From Flavobacterium sp. 90 (GTDB lineage Bacteria > Bacteroidota > Bacteroidia > Flavobacteriales > Flavobacteriaceae): a stretch of DNA of 64,000 nucleotides. Positions 1 to 9,823 of this stretch are shown here, piece by piece. The stretch lies in contig NZ_SMGE01000001.1 in the NCBI RefSeq assembly GCF_004339525.1, positions 1,488,001 to 1,552,000 of the forward strand. Direction: 5' to 3'. The notes beneath the pieces were generated by a model, which did no database searches, had not been told where the DNA came from, and saw nothing but the letters and a program-made list of their open reading frames with translations. Position 1 is the stretch's first letter; the number at the start of each line of letters is the position of its first letter. The translations under genes were made by a program, and so were the position numbers.

Positions 1-678
1 TCTTTTACTATTTCTCCGCCTTGGTACAGACATTTCTTGGCTTTTATGCTTTATTTTATATTAATCGTTGTGGGAATCTATTTAATTTCTACACGAATAA
101 AAATGAAGATCAGAAAGAATAAATACTATGAAACTATTGAGCAACGAAGGCTTTATCTGGAGAAAGAGTCAAAAATCAGACAAGAACAATATGATCTTGA
201 GAAAGAAATTGAAAAACTGAAAAATGACAAGCTTCAAATAAAAATCTTAGCAAAGGATAAAGAACTCGTAAATAATTCTTTGCAGGTTGTAAAGAAAAAT
301 AAAATCTTAAACGGAATTATCCATAAACTAAAAGAAATTGATGTTGAAGCGCTTGATGATTCTACGAAGTTTCAAGTCAGTAAATTGAACAAAAGCATAG
401 TCAAAGAGGTTAACACCGACAAAAGCTGGAAAGATTTGGAGAAACACATTAAAAACGTGCATTTCGAATTCTTAAAACGATTAAAAGAAAAATATCCGAC
501 GATTTCGCCTCGAGAACTCGATTTATCAACCTATTTACTAATGAATATGTCGACGAAAGAAATAGCCGAAATTATGAATATTTCGACCGGAGGAGTTGAA
601 TTAGCCAGATACAGATTAAGAAAAAAACTGGGCTTAAATAAAAAAGAAAATCTGATAGGATTTTTAATGAGTATCTAA
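1..678 (+). CDS. C-terminal part of a membrane-anchored LuxR-type regulator (partial)
   Basis: The frame is open from base 1, so the gene begins before the window; the first visible residues are SFTISPPWYRHFLAFMLYF. The Pro-Pro-Trp-Tyr motif leading into a single membrane helix is typical of the end of a Y_Y_Y domain in regulators with an N-terminal beta-propeller sensor. After the helix comes a charged coiled coil (roughly codons 35-110) and then a C-terminal helix-turn-helix (LSTYLLMNMSTKEIAEIMNI) of the LuxR/GerE kind. The protein probably senses a periplasmic signal and binds DNA with the cytoplasmic end. The ligand and target are unknown, and the sensor half is not visible. It converges on murF across a shared terminator. 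Confidence 0.75.
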   Translation, partial: SFTISPPWYRHFLAFMLYFILIVVGIYLISTRIKMKIRKNKYYETIEQRRLYLEKESKIRQEQYDLEKEIEKLKNDKLQIKILAKDKELVNNSLQVVKKNKILNGIIHKLKEIDVEALDDSTKFQVSKLNKSIVKEVNTDKSWKDLEKHIKNVHFEFLKRLKEKYPTISPRELDLSTYLLMNMSTKEIAEIMNISTGGVELARYRLRKKLGLNKKENLIGFLMSI

Positions 679-683
679 TAAAT

Positions 684-717
684 AAAAAATCCATCAGCCG
701 CGGCTGATGGATTTTTT
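684..717. terminator. Bidirectional terminator between regulator and murF
   Basis: A perfect 34-base palindrome with arms AAAAAATCCATCAGCCG and its complement lies between two convergent genes. It has an A run on one side and a T run on the other, so it can end transcription from both directions. Confidence 0.85.
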
Positions 718-719
718 AT

Positions 720-2003
720 TTAAATATATTCTAATGTTCGTTCGAGTGCCATACCACGCGAACCTTTTATCAAAATTGTATGTTCATCAAAATGAATCGT
801 TTTTAGATATTCGGCGAAAGCATCAAAAGTTTCGAAGAAATGAATATTATCATTAGAAATTTTATTCTCATAAAAGTATTTTCCAATCAAATAACAAACA
901 GAGTTATTTTGATTTGCCAACGAATCAACAATGATTTTATGTTCTTCGTGGCTTTCATCACCAAGTTCAAACATATCTCCCAAAATCATTACTTTATTCT
1001 GATTTTCTAATTGCAGGAAATTTGTAATTGCAACAGCCATACTACTTGGATTAGCATTATAAGCATCCAATATAATTTGATTTGATCCTTTTTTCAGCAA
1101 TTGAGATCTGTTATTCTCCGGAATATAGTTTTCTATAGCTTGTTTTACATCACTTTCATCAACTTTAAAATACTTTCCTATCGCAACTGCAGCATTGATA
1201 TTATTTGCATTATAAAGCCCAATTAAATGAGATTGTACATCAAAGTTCTCATAATTAATAATAACGAAAGGGTTTGCTTCAACACTTTTGATATTAAGGT
1301 TTGATTCTTCTTTATTTAAACCAAAAGTAAATGTCTCGATTCCTCTAGATTTTTCAATTTGAATTGGATCTTCCAGATTAACAAAAGCAAGTTTATTGTT
1401 TTTTAGAAGATATTGATACATTTCGCTTTTACCTTGTATTACACCTTCAACTCCGCCAAAACCTTCTAAATGTGCTTTTCCAAAATTGGTAATATAACCA
1501 TAATCAGGTTGAGCAAGTTCGCACAAAAACTCAATCTCTTTTTTATGATTGGCGCCCATTTCAACAATTCCAATTTCTGTTTCTTTCGAAAAAGATAATA
1601 ATGTCAACGGAACGCCAATATGGTTGTTTAAATTTCCAACAGTAGCTTTTGTTTTAAACTTTTTCGAAAGAACTACATTAATAAGTTCTTTGGTTGTGGT
1701 TTTACCATTACTTCCTGTAAGTGCAACAATTGGTAATTTTAGATAAGAACGATGAAATTTTGCCAATTCCTGCAATGTTTCTAAACTGTTCTCAACCAGA
1801 ATAGTTCTTTCATCTATAGCATAAGCTGCATTGTCAATAATAACAAACAATGCTCCCAATTCAAGTGCTTTTGATGCAAAGGTATTAGCATCAAAATTCT
1901 CTCCTTTTATAGCAAAAAACATAGAATCTTTTTCAATTTTTCTAGTATCAATTGAAACCGATTTACATTGTAAAAACAAGTTATGAATGTCCTGAATATT
2001 CAT
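720..2003 (-). CDS. murF: UDP-N-acetylmuramoyl-tripeptide--D-alanyl-D-alanine ligase
   Basis: MurF adds D-Ala-D-Ala to UDP-MurNAc-tripeptide in the cytoplasm, the last cytoplasmic step of the peptidoglycan precursor peptide. The Mur ligase ATP loop is visible as ALTGSNGKTTTKE (about residues 94-106), followed by the central-domain motif VEMGANHKKEI and the C-terminal part with LDAYNANPSSM and LGDMFELG, which are typical of MurF rather than MurC, D or E. The length of 427 residues is normal. It lies downstream of gldJ on the same strand with a hairpin between them, so co-transcription is uncertain. Confidence 0.93.
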   Translation of the reverse strand: MNIQDIHNLFLQCKSVSIDTRKIEKDSMFFAIKGENFDANTFASKALELGALFVIIDNAAYAIDERTILVENSLETLQELAKFHRSYLKLPIVALTGSNGKTTTKELINVVLSKKFKTKATVGNLNNHIGVPLTLLSFSKETEIGIVEMGANHKKEIEFLCELAQPDYGYITNFGKAHLEGFGGVEGVIQGKSEMYQYLLKNNKLAFVNLEDPIQIEKSRGIETFTFGLNKEESNLNIKSVEANPFVIINYENFDVQSHLIGLYNANNINAAVAIGKYFKVDESDVKQAIENYIPENNRSQLLKKGSNQIILDAYNANPSSMAVAITNFLQLENQNKVMILGDMFELGDESHEEHKIIVDSLANQNNSVCYLIGKYFYENKISNDNIHFFETFDAFAEYLKTIHFDEHTILIKGSRGMALERTLEYI

Positions 2004-2046
2004 TTATATTTTATTTTATTGATCGTAAAAGTAGAAAAAAAACAAT

Positions 2047-2102
2047 AAAAAAATTCCAAATTCCATACTGAAATAATCAGCTTTTGGAATTTGGAATTTT
2101 TT
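2047..2102 (-). terminator. Hairpin downstream of gldJ
   Basis: The arms ATTCCAAATTCCA and TGGAATTTGGAAT are separated by about 19 bases and flanked by A and T runs. This fits a terminator for gldJ. The same AATTCCAAATTCC word recurs near 24150 and, in the other orientation, near 38525, so the arms may come from a dispersed repeat. Confidence 0.65.
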
Positions 2103-2119
2103 ATTGAAATTTCTAAAAC

Positions 2120-3811
2120 CTAGTTTCTAGGTGATTTTCTTTTTTCAGATTTTGCACCTACTCTTGACATTGCACATCTAAATCCGATGTAATCAGTTGC
2201 CATATCCTGAGGGAAATATCTTCTTTGAGCCGGATCTAACCAATAAGCTCTATCTCTCCAAGAACCACCTTTGTAAACTCTTACATTATCATCGATTAAT
2301 GTAGTACGTTTACTTGAGTTGTCATATTTTCTAACCATTTGACCTAAACTATCAGTAGTGATATTATGTTTAGGAGAGTTGTACATTGTCTGATCAGCTT
2401 TTGGTCCTGACTCAGAATCTCCAAAGTCAAAATATCTTGAAGATTGTTTGTCACCATCTCTGTAATTGATGTTGTCACTTGTACTGAAGTTTGTTCTTAA
2501 GTAAGTTTCATTTTCATCAACTGGAACCTGAGCAATTTCTCCTGGTAAATTAGTAGCAACTTTTTTACCGTTACTTAATGTTTTGTATTGAATATTATCT
2601 TTAGTGATAATTTCAATTTTACCATCTTTACCAATTTTGTTTTTAGCGTATTGATTTCCTCTAAAGTAGTTAAAATCATTTGCTTCATTATCGATAATAG
2701 GTCTGTAAACATCGGCAACCCATTCGGCTACGTTTCCAGCCATATCGTATAAACCAAAATCATTGGCAGCATAGCTTTTTACAGCGTTTGTAATATCTGC
2801 TCCATCATCTGACCAACCAGCAATTCCACCGTAATCACCATTTCCTTGTTTAAAGTTAGCCAATTGATCTCCTTTATTTTTACGTTTAGATGAACGTGTA
2901 TAATCTCCAGACCAAGGATATTTCTTTTGTCCTTTATATATATTGTATTCTCTTTGTCCAACATCTGCTGCAGCTGCATACTCCCATTCTGCTTCAGTAG
3001 GAAGTCTGTACTCTGGCAAAATAACTCCGGAAGAACGTTGTGCATATACATTTTTAGCTTCAGGAACTACACCATCTTTTCCAGCTTTTGGTTTTCTACC
3101 ACCTGGATTTTTCTTTAATACAATTTCTTCACTACCACCACGTGCAGTACTAGGAGACATTAAATAAGCCTCAGTATTAAATGCATTATCTCCGGTAACA
3201 TCATTTGTTTTAGCACCTTTTTGAAGATATCCGTTTTTCTCAAGAACAGCCTCATTAACACGGTCAGTTCTCCATTTAGCAAATTCAACAGCTTGAATCC
3301 AGTTCACACCAACTACAGGATAGTTAGCATAAGAAGGATGTCTTAAGTAGTTGTTAGTCATCGTTTCGTTATACCCTAAACGATTTCTCCACACCAATGT
3401 ATCTGGCGATGCTCCTTCGTAAATGTTTTTGTAATTTTCTTCTGTTGGAGGGAAAACTTTCTTTAACCACTCCAGGTATTCTAAGTACATACCATTCGTA
3501 ACTTCAGTTTCATCCATATAGAATGACTGAACGTGTTGTTGAGTAGGTGTGTTATTCCAATCGTGCATAACATCATCCTGTACTTTACCCATTGTAAACG
3601 TACCTCCTTCAACAAAAACTAAACCAGGACCAGCCTGTTGTTTTTTTCCTGCATTTCTAGCAGCCGTTCCATTCTGACTATCTACATCCCAACCTGTTGC
3701 TCTGGAAGCGTGACTGGAACTCGATTTTTTGCTACAACTAGCCGTGCCTAACATCAATACCATTGACATCATTAATTGCAGGGCTACAATTTTGTTTACT
3801 TTCATACTCAT
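2120..3811 (-). CDS. gldJ: Gliding motility lipoprotein GldJ
   Basis: GldJ is an outer-membrane lipoprotein needed for gliding and for stability of the type IX secretion motor and ring proteins such as GldK. The N-terminus has a lipoprotein signal ending in LGTASC, with Cys26 as the likely lipidated residue. The body is a formylglycine-generating-enzyme-like (sulfatase-modifying factor) fold, with FVEGGTFTMG, FYMDETEVTNGMYLEYLEW, YRLPTEAEWEYAA, YDMAGNVAEWVADVY and a late GGSWRDRAYWLDPAQRRY. This is the family fold, not evidence for enzyme activity. The length of 563 residues fits known GldJ. Divergent porU and porV and downstream murF match the arrangement remembered for F. johnsoniae. Confidence 0.93.
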   Translation of the reverse strand: MSMKVNKIVALQLMMSMVLMLGTASCSKKSSSSHASRATGWDVDSQNGTAARNAGKKQQAGPGLVFVEGGTFTMGKVQDDVMHDWNNTPTQQHVQSFYMDETEVTNGMYLEYLEWLKKVFPPTEENYKNIYEGASPDTLVWRNRLGYNETMTNNYLRHPSYANYPVVGVNWIQAVEFAKWRTDRVNEAVLEKNGYLQKGAKTNDVTGDNAFNTEAYLMSPSTARGGSEEIVLKKNPGGRKPKAGKDGVVPEAKNVYAQRSSGVILPEYRLPTEAEWEYAAAADVGQREYNIYKGQKKYPWSGDYTRSSKRKNKGDQLANFKQGNGDYGGIAGWSDDGADITNAVKSYAANDFGLYDMAGNVAEWVADVYRPIIDNEANDFNYFRGNQYAKNKIGKDGKIEIITKDNIQYKTLSNGKKVATNLPGEIAQVPVDENETYLRTNFSTSDNINYRDGDKQSSRYFDFGDSESGPKADQTMYNSPKHNITTDSLGQMVRKYDNSSKRTTLIDDNVRVYKGGSWRDRAYWLDPAQRRYFPQDMATDYIGFRCAMSRVGAKSEKRKSPRN

Positions 3812-3927
3812 TCTTAGGTGATAAATTTAGGTGCTGCAATATAATAATTAACATTTAATTAGCAACATCTGTTCTAATAATTTTATTTAGCTGTTTTTTA
3901 CCAGAAAATAACCTATAGTTACGAACG

Positions 3928-3935
3928 CAAAAATA
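3928..3935 (-). promoter_or_regulatory. Candidate -7 element for gldJ
   Basis: On the minus strand the sequence reads TATTTTTG, a match to the Bacteroidota TAnnTTTG -7 motif, about 115 bases upstream of gldJ in the gldJ-porU divergent region. No clear TTG -33 element was seen, so this is only a candidate. Confidence 0.35.
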
Positions 3936-4018
3936 TACTTTTTATTATTTACTATAACATGAAATACTATATTTTTACTTACTAAAATAATTTTAAATTA
4001 ATCCCGTTTTTTCAGCTT

Positions 4019-7000
4019 ATGAAACAAGCCTTAATCTTATACTTCTTTTTGATTCCATTTATCTCATTTTCCCAGATAAATGGCAGCTTCACACTAGATT
4101 GGCAAAATAAAAAAGAGATGAGTTTTGGAGATTCAAAAGTAATTATCCCTTTCTTTTCGGGAAGCGGTTTTCGCTACGACACTACAAAAAAAAGCATAAC
4201 ACTTCTACTAAACCTGAATGAAACGGGAACTTCAAGCGCTAATTCTATACAAATAACGAATGTAATTTACGAATCAATGTCTATTACTGACTTAGGAGAT
4301 CTGGCAAAAGAAAACATTCCCGTAAAACCAAATGAAACCTTAAAAACAACAACTTCAAGAGACCGTAAGCAAACTTTTCTTTTCCTTTTTCCTATTATAA
4401 AGGAAGGAAACAGCTATAAACGAATAAAATCATTCTCTTATTCTTCGAGCAATTCAACATCAAAAAGAAGCAATACAACTTCTTTTCAAAAAACTGCCGC
4501 AATCTATAATTCGGTTTTAGCCAGTGGAGACTGGTATCGTTTTTACATTGAAAAATCGGGCGTTTACAGAATCTCAAAGTCCTTTTTGCAAAGTTTAGGA
4601 TTTGACGCAAGCAAAGTAGATCCAAGAAGGATCAAAATTTATGGAAACGGCGGAAGAATGCTTCCACTTGCCAATAATATTTATTATCCGGAAGATTTGA
4701 TCGAAAACGCTATTCAGATTAACGGAGAAAGTGACGGCGTTTTCAATAATGAAGATTATATTCTTTTTTATGCAGAAGGAGTTAATAACTGGAACTCTGA
4801 AAGCCGAACCAATCTTAATCTATACGACTCAAAATCCTATTATTATATCACAACTACCGGAGGTGACGGAAAGAGAATTCCAACCATAAATCAGCCAACA
4901 GCAGGCACTACACTTGAACTAAACACGTTTGATGACTATCAATACCATGAAATCGACCAAATAAACATTGTACATCTAGGAAGACAATGGCTTGGAGAAT
5001 CATTCGATATCAATCAAGAGCAAGAGTTTGAGTTTAATTTTTCAAATATTGAAACTTCCGTTCCTGTAAAAATACAACTTAATGCAGTTTCGGCTGCCTA
5101 CACTCCTACTTCATTTGCTGTTTCTGCAAACGGACAAAATATTGGCACACTTAATTTCAAAGCATTATCAGCAAGCTCTGAAACAAAATACGATACTTTA
5201 TCCTCCCCTTTTAAAAACACATTTACAGGAACTGATAATATAAAAATTAAACTTAGCTACAATAATAATGGTGTTCCGGGATCTAAAGGATATCTTGATT
5301 ACATTAATTTAATTGCCAAAAGAAAACTAACAGGAATTGGAAAACAATTCAAATTTCAATATGATTTAGCGGGTTCAGTTCCCGGAGTTGCAAATTATAC
5401 GATTACAAATGCTCAGGGTATTTCTCAAATTTGGGATATTACAGACCTATATAATGTATCGAAAATCGAAAACCCAAATCAAACTACTTTTAGCTTTAAA
5501 GCAAATTTGGGAGAGATTAGAAATTATATTGCAGTCGATGCTGCAGATTATTTTTCTCCTTTAAAGGAAAGTCAGTCAAAAATTGCCAATCAAAACCTAA
5601 AAGGAACAATACTCAGAAATACACAGAATAGTTTTCAGGATATCGATTATGTAATTGTTACTCCAAAATCTCTGACTTCTCAAGCTGAAAAACTAGCTAG
5701 TTTCCATCGAACATATTCTAATTTAAATGTAAAAGTAATTGCATTAGAAAACATCTATCAGGAATTTTCTTCGGGCAAACAAGATATTTCAGCGATTAGA
5801 AATTGTATTAGATATATTTATGACAACGCTTCTTCTCCAGACAAAAAAATAAAATATTTAAATCTATTTGGAGACGCTTCTTTTGATTATAAAAACAGAA
5901 TACCCAACAATAATAATATTGTACCTATATACCAATCGCCGGTGAGCAACACTACCGGAGAAGCTTCTTTTGCTTCAGATGATTTTTTTGGTCTCATGGA
6001 TTCTGATGAAGGAATTGTTCAGGAACCTTTTGGCGGAATTGATATTGCCGTTGGCCGAATGTTAGTTTCAGACAATGCTCAGGCGCAGGAAATGGTCAAT
6101 AAAGTTCTGGAATATCATGATACTAAATCATACGGAAACTGGAGAAATAACTTTGTTTTAATCGCCGACGATTCTGATCAAAGCTCAGACGCTACAATAC
6201 AATCTCATCAAAATAATCTTGCCGATCTTATTGCTGTCGAAAAACCATTCTTTAATATTGAAAAAATACTTCTTGATTCTTATACACAAGAAGCTTCTGC
6301 CGGAGGTTCGAGATATCCAAAAGCGAGAACTGATTTCTTTAATGCTTTCGAAAAAGGCGCTTTAGTTTTTAATTATTTAGGACATGGTGGAGAAGACGGC
6401 TTGGCAAGCGAACGAATCTGGGAAAAAACAGATGGTCAAAACTTAAACAATCAATACAAATATCCATTATTCATAACTATTACCTGTGAGTTTTCACGAT
6501 TTGACGATCCAACAAGACCAACAGCAGGTGAATATACTTTCTGGAATCCAAAAGGAGGCGCAATCTCAATGTTAACAACTATTCGCGCTATCGGACAATT
6601 TAACGGAGAAATATTCAATGACAGATTAAGCAAAAACCTGCTTTCTTACGGATCAAATCAATACACAACAATCTCCGAAGCATTAAGAATTTCGAAAAAT
6701 GAAAATCCAAGTTCTTCCAGTAATGTGGTTTTTTATATTGGAGATCCGGCTTTAATGTTGGCAATTGCAAAACCAAAAATAAATTTAACAAAAGTAAATG
6801 ATGTTGTGATTTCTCAAGCCATTCCAGACTTTAAATCTTTGGCAAAAATTAAAATTACAGGAGAAGTTACAGATGAAAATAATGCTATTTTAAGCAATTA
6901 TAATGGCGAATTATCGACAGCAATTTTCGACAAATTAATCACAACTTCCACCTTAAACAATGATGGATATAGCCCTGCAATGTCATTCAAAACCCTAGGA

Positions 7001-7855
7001 GAAACTATCTTTAGAGGAAATGCTTCTGTAACCAATGGTCAGTTCGAATTTAGCTTTGTTGTACCAAGAGATATTCGAATTCCGGTTGACAATGGAAGAA
7101 TTAGTTTTTATTCGAAGAAAACCGGAGCATTAGAAAATCAATCCGGCTACAATAATATCATTAAAATAGGGGGAATAAATGAAAATGCACCTCAGGACAA
7201 TATAAGTCCAAAAGTTAAGTTATATATGAACGATGAAACTTTTGTATCGGGTGGAATAACGAACGAATCGCCTTTTTTACTGGCTTTTCTTGAGGATGAA
7301 AACGGAATAAATACAGCAAGCGGAATCGGGCATGATATAGTAGCAATTCTAGATGGCGACGTAAGTAATCCTTATATTTTGAACGATTATTATCAGACAA
7401 AATTAGACGATTACACCAATGGAAATTTACGTTTTCCACTAAGAAATTTAACTCCAGGATTACACACTATAAGCTTTACCGCATGGGATGTTTATAATAA
7501 TCCGGTAACAAGTGAAATACAATTTACAGTAGTTGGTGATGATTCATTAACCCTGACACACGTTCTTAATTATCCAAATCCTTTTTCGACTTACACTCAA
7601 TTTTGGTTCTCTCACAACAGACCTTACGAACCGCTGGAAGTACAGGTTCAGGTGATGACTATTACCGGAAAAGTAGTGTGGACAAAAAACCAAATCGTTA
7701 CAACAGAAGGCTTCTTATCAAGAGAAATAACATGGGATGGAAAAGATGATTTTGGCGACCGAATAGGAAAAGGGGTTTATATTTATAAACTTACAGTTAA
7801 ATCCAATTTAACAAATAAAAAAGCAGAAAAATACGAAAAGCTTGTCATTCTATAA
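4019..7855 (+). CDS. porU: Type IX secretion system sortase PorU
   Basis: PorU is the gingipain-family (C25) cysteine peptidase on the outer membrane that removes the C-terminal signal from T9SS cargo and attaches cargo to the surface. A signal peptide (MKQALILYFFLIPFISFSQ) is followed by an N-terminal beta-rich part and the C25 domain from about residue 540. The likely catalytic His is in NYLGHGGEDG (about H789) and the Cys in ITITCEFSRFDDP (about C823). The C-terminus (LNYPNPFSTYTQFWF ... GKGVYIYKLTVKS) is itself a T9SS-type C-terminal domain. The length of 1278 residues is normal for flavobacterial PorU. porV follows after 39 bases. Confidence 0.95.
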   Translation: MKQALILYFFLIPFISFSQINGSFTLDWQNKKEMSFGDSKVIIPFFSGSGFRYDTTKKSITLLLNLNETGTSSANSIQITNVIYESMSITDLGDLAKENIPVKPNETLKTTTSRDRKQTFLFLFPIIKEGNSYKRIKSFSYSSSNSTSKRSNTTSFQKTAAIYNSVLASGDWYRFYIEKSGVYRISKSFLQSLGFDASKVDPRRIKIYGNGGRMLPLANNIYYPEDLIENAIQINGESDGVFNNEDYILFYAEGVNNWNSESRTNLNLYDSKSYYYITTTGGDGKRIPTINQPTAGTTLELNTFDDYQYHEIDQINIVHLGRQWLGESFDINQEQEFEFNFSNIETSVPVKIQLNAVSAAYTPTSFAVSANGQNIGTLNFKALSASSETKYDTLSSPFKNTFTGTDNIKIKLSYNNNGVPGSKGYLDYINLIAKRKLTGIGKQFKFQYDLAGSVPGVANYTITNAQGISQIWDITDLYNVSKIENPNQTTFSFKANLGEIRNYIAVDAADYFSPLKESQSKIANQNLKGTILRNTQNSFQDIDYVIVTPKSLTSQAEKLASFHRTYSNLNVKVIALENIYQEFSSGKQDISAIRNCIRYIYDNASSPDKKIKYLNLFGDASFDYKNRIPNNNNIVPIYQSPVSNTTGEASFASDDFFGLMDSDEGIVQEPFGGIDIAVGRMLVSDNAQAQEMVNKVLEYHDTKSYGNWRNNFVLIADDSDQSSDATIQSHQNNLADLIAVEKPFFNIEKILLDSYTQEASAGGSRYPKARTDFFNAFEKGALVFNYLGHGGEDGLASERIWEKTDGQNLNNQYKYPLFITITCEFSRFDDPTRPTAGEYTFWNPKGGAISMLTTIRAIGQFNGEIFNDRLSKNLLSYGSNQYTTISEALRISKNENPSSSSNVVFYIGDPALMLAIAKPKINLTKVNDVVISQAIPDFKSLAKIKITGEVTDENNAILSNYNGELSTAIFDKLITTSTLNNDGYSPAMSFKTLGETIFRGNASVTNGQFEFSFVVPRDIRIPVDNGRISFYSKKTGALENQSGYNNIIKIGGINENAPQDNISPKVKLYMNDETFVSGGITNESPFLLAFLEDENGINTASGIGHDIVAILDGDVSNPYILNDYYQTKLDDYTNGNLRFPLRNLTPGLHTISFTAWDVYNNPVTSEIQFTVVGDDSLTLTHVLNYPNPFSTYTQFWFSHNRPYEPLEVQVQVMTITGKVVWTKNQIVTTEGFLSREITWDGKDDFGDRIGKGVYIYKLTVKSNLTNKKAEKYEKLVIL

Positions 7856-7870
7856 TAATATATATATTTG
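7842..7870 (+). promoter_or_regulatory. Candidate internal promoter for porV
   Basis: TTG at 7842 and TATATTTG at 7863 match the Bacteroidota -33 and -7 elements with good spacing. They overlap the porU stop codon, so porV could have its own start of transcription besides read-through from porU. Confidence 0.5.
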
Positions 7871-7894
7871 CAATAAAACTACATTTAGTCCCCA

Positions 7895-9103
7895 ATGAAA
7901 AAAATATCACTTTTATTAATTTGTTTTTTAGTTATTACATACGCAAAAGCACAGGAACTTGTTCGACCAATTACAACAGGAGTCCCATTTTTATTAGTAG
8001 CAGCAGATGCCAGAGCGGCGGGTTTAGCAGATCAGGGAGTAGCAACTTCGTCTGACGTTTTCTCACAACAATGGAATCCTGCAAAATATGCTTTTGCAGT
8101 AGACAAACAAGGATTCTCTATTAGTTACACTCCTTATTTAACAGATCTTGCCAATGATATCTCTCTTGGTCAGGTAACTTATTACAATAAAATCAATGAG
8201 CGAAGTGCCTTTGCAGGAAGTTTTCGTTATTTTGGTTTTGGAGACATTGAACTAAGAACAACCGGAGATCCAAGTGAACCAACAAGAACTGTATCACCAA
8301 ATGAATTTGCTTTGGACGGATCGTACTCCCTAAAATTGAGCGAAACATTCTCGATGGCGATTGGAGCACGCTTTATCAATTCAAATCTAAAGATTGCATC
8401 TGAAGAAGTTGACGCATCATCTGCCAGCACTTTTGCTGTAGATGTTGCCGGATTCTATCAATCTGAAGAAATTGCTTATTCTGACTTTAACGGAAGATGG
8501 AGAGCTGGTTTTAACATGCAAAATTTAGGTCCAAAAATAAGTTATGATCACGATAATATAAGCACAAACTTTATACCGGCTAACTTAAGAGTTGGTGGTG
8601 GATTTGATTTTATCTTTGATGATTATAATAAATTTGCCCTTAGCGTAGAATTTACTAAACTTCTTGTTCCAACTCCTCCGGGACCAGGAACTCCTGTAGA
8701 CGCAAACGGAGATGGAGATTTTACAGATCCGGGAGATATTTCTCAGGAACAAGCAAATGCAACAAACTACAAAAACTACAACAATATTGGTTGGGTTTCC
8801 GGAATATTTAAATCATTTGGAGATGCTCCGGGAGGTTTTAGCGAAGAATTAAAAGAAATCACTTATAGTGTTGCCGGAGAATACATGTATCAGGATGCAT
8901 TTGCAATGCGTTTAGGATATTACCATGAAAGCCCTGAAAAAGGAGCAAAAAGATTCTTTTCTCTAGGAGCAGGTTTCAAATATAATGTCGTAAAAGTTGA
9001 CGTTTCTTACCTATTCTCAGCATCAAAAGTTAAAAATCCGTTAGAAAACACACTTCGTTTTTCTTTAACGTTTAACTTTGGCGACAAATATGAAGTTTAC
9101 TAA
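7895..9103 (+). CDS. porV: Type IX secretion system outer-membrane protein PorV
   Basis: PorV is a FadL-like outer-membrane beta-barrel that takes cargo from the SprA translocon and hands it to the PorU sortase. The signal peptide MKKISLLLICFLVITYAKA is followed by the PorV-type start (ITTGVPFLLVAADARAAGLADQG), then alternating hydrophobic strands ending in an aromatic-rich terminal strand (NTLRFSLTFNFGDKYEVY). A short Pro/Gly/Asp-rich loop (PTPPGPGTPVDANGDGDFTD) is probably surface-exposed. The length of 402 residues is in the family range. It is paired with porU, as in other gliding Bacteroidota. Confidence 0.93.
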   Translation: MKKISLLLICFLVITYAKAQELVRPITTGVPFLLVAADARAAGLADQGVATSSDVFSQQWNPAKYAFAVDKQGFSISYTPYLTDLANDISLGQVTYYNKINERSAFAGSFRYFGFGDIELRTTGDPSEPTRTVSPNEFALDGSYSLKLSETFSMAIGARFINSNLKIASEEVDASSASTFAVDVAGFYQSEEIAYSDFNGRWRAGFNMQNLGPKISYDHDNISTNFIPANLRVGGGFDFIFDDYNKFALSVEFTKLLVPTPPGPGTPVDANGDGDFTDPGDISQEQANATNYKNYNNIGWVSGIFKSFGDAPGGFSEELKEITYSVAGEYMYQDAFAMRLGYYHESPEKGAKRFFSLGAGFKYNVVKVDVSYLFSASKVKNPLENTLRFSLTFNFGDKYEVY

Positions 9104-9129
9104 ACCCAAAAAATAAAAAAAATAATAAC

Positions 9130-9163
9130 AATCCAAATTTCTATTTATTTAGAAGTTTGGATT
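9130..9163 (+). terminator. Terminator after porV
   Basis: The arms AATCCAAATTTCT and AGAAGTTTGGATT pair around an 8-base loop and are followed by a T run, between porV and the deaminase gene. Confidence 0.8.
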
Positions 9164-9182
9164 TTTTTTCCCATAAAAAGAA

Positions 9183-9665
9183 ATGAAAGAAATAAGCATT
9201 ACATCATCATTCCTAGTTTTTGACAGCTTAAACGATTTATCACAAGACATTCAGGATTTAATGAATCAAGCCGTTGAAATCCGCAAAAAAGCATATGCGC
9301 CCTATTCTCAATTTAGAGTTGGAGCAGCTTTATTACTCGATAACGGAAAAATAGTACTGGGTTCGAATCAGGAAAATGCAGCTTATCCATCAGGATTATG
9401 TGCAGAACGTGTGGCAATTTTTCACGCAGGAAGTATTTATCCTGAAGCTAAAATTTTAAAACTGGCAATTACAGCAGCATCGGATACAAACCAAACCAAG
9501 GCGCCAATTCCTCCTTGTGGCTCTTGTCGTCAATCAATTGCAGAATATGAAATCAAACAAGAAACCCCTATAGAAATTTATTTTATGGGCGAAATTGGTG
9601 AAGTTTATAAATCAGCATCCCTGAAAAATTTGCTTCCATTTATGTTTGATAAAAAGTTCTTGTAA
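9183..9665 (+). CDS. cdd: Cytidine deaminase
   Basis: This enzyme deaminates cytidine and deoxycytidine to uridine and deoxyuridine for pyrimidine salvage. The zinc and active-site motifs are visible: CAERVAIFHAG, with Cys73 as ligand and Glu75 as proton shuttle, and PPCGSCRQ with Cys112 and Cys115. The N-terminal substrate loop AYAPYSQFRVGAALLLDNG and the NQENAAYPSG stretch are classic for the small tetrameric form. The length is 160 residues, with about 25 extra N-terminal residues compared with compact bacterial enzymes. It stands between a terminator and the pdhA leader, so it may be a single-gene unit. Confidence 0.93.
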   Translation: MKEISITSSFLVFDSLNDLSQDIQDLMNQAVEIRKKAYAPYSQFRVGAALLLDNGKIVLGSNQENAAYPSGLCAERVAIFHAGSIYPEAKILKLAITAASDTNQTKAPIPPCGSCRQSIAEYEIKQETPIEIYFMGEIGEVYKSASLKNLLPFMFDKKFL

Positions 9666-9715
9666 AAAAAAGCCAAAAAGTGCCGTTTAAATTTTACTTC
9701 TTAATAGGAATGTCT

Positions 9716-9740
9716 TATTTTTGCATCCCGACCTTTCGGG
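9716..9740 (+). promoter_or_regulatory. Candidate pdhA promoter and leader hairpin
   Basis: TATTTTTG at 9716-9723 matches the TAnnTTTG -7 motif. Just downstream, CCCGACCTTTCGGG (9727-9740) can form a small hairpin at the start of a roughly 90-base leader before pdhA. A regulatory role for the hairpin is not shown. Confidence 0.4.
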
Positions 9741-9823
9741 CGCAAATTTGTGGGAGGAAACTATTTTGCGTTATAGGCAACAATTGATAACACAAACAAA
9801 CTTTAGCAAAAGAAAGAATTCAG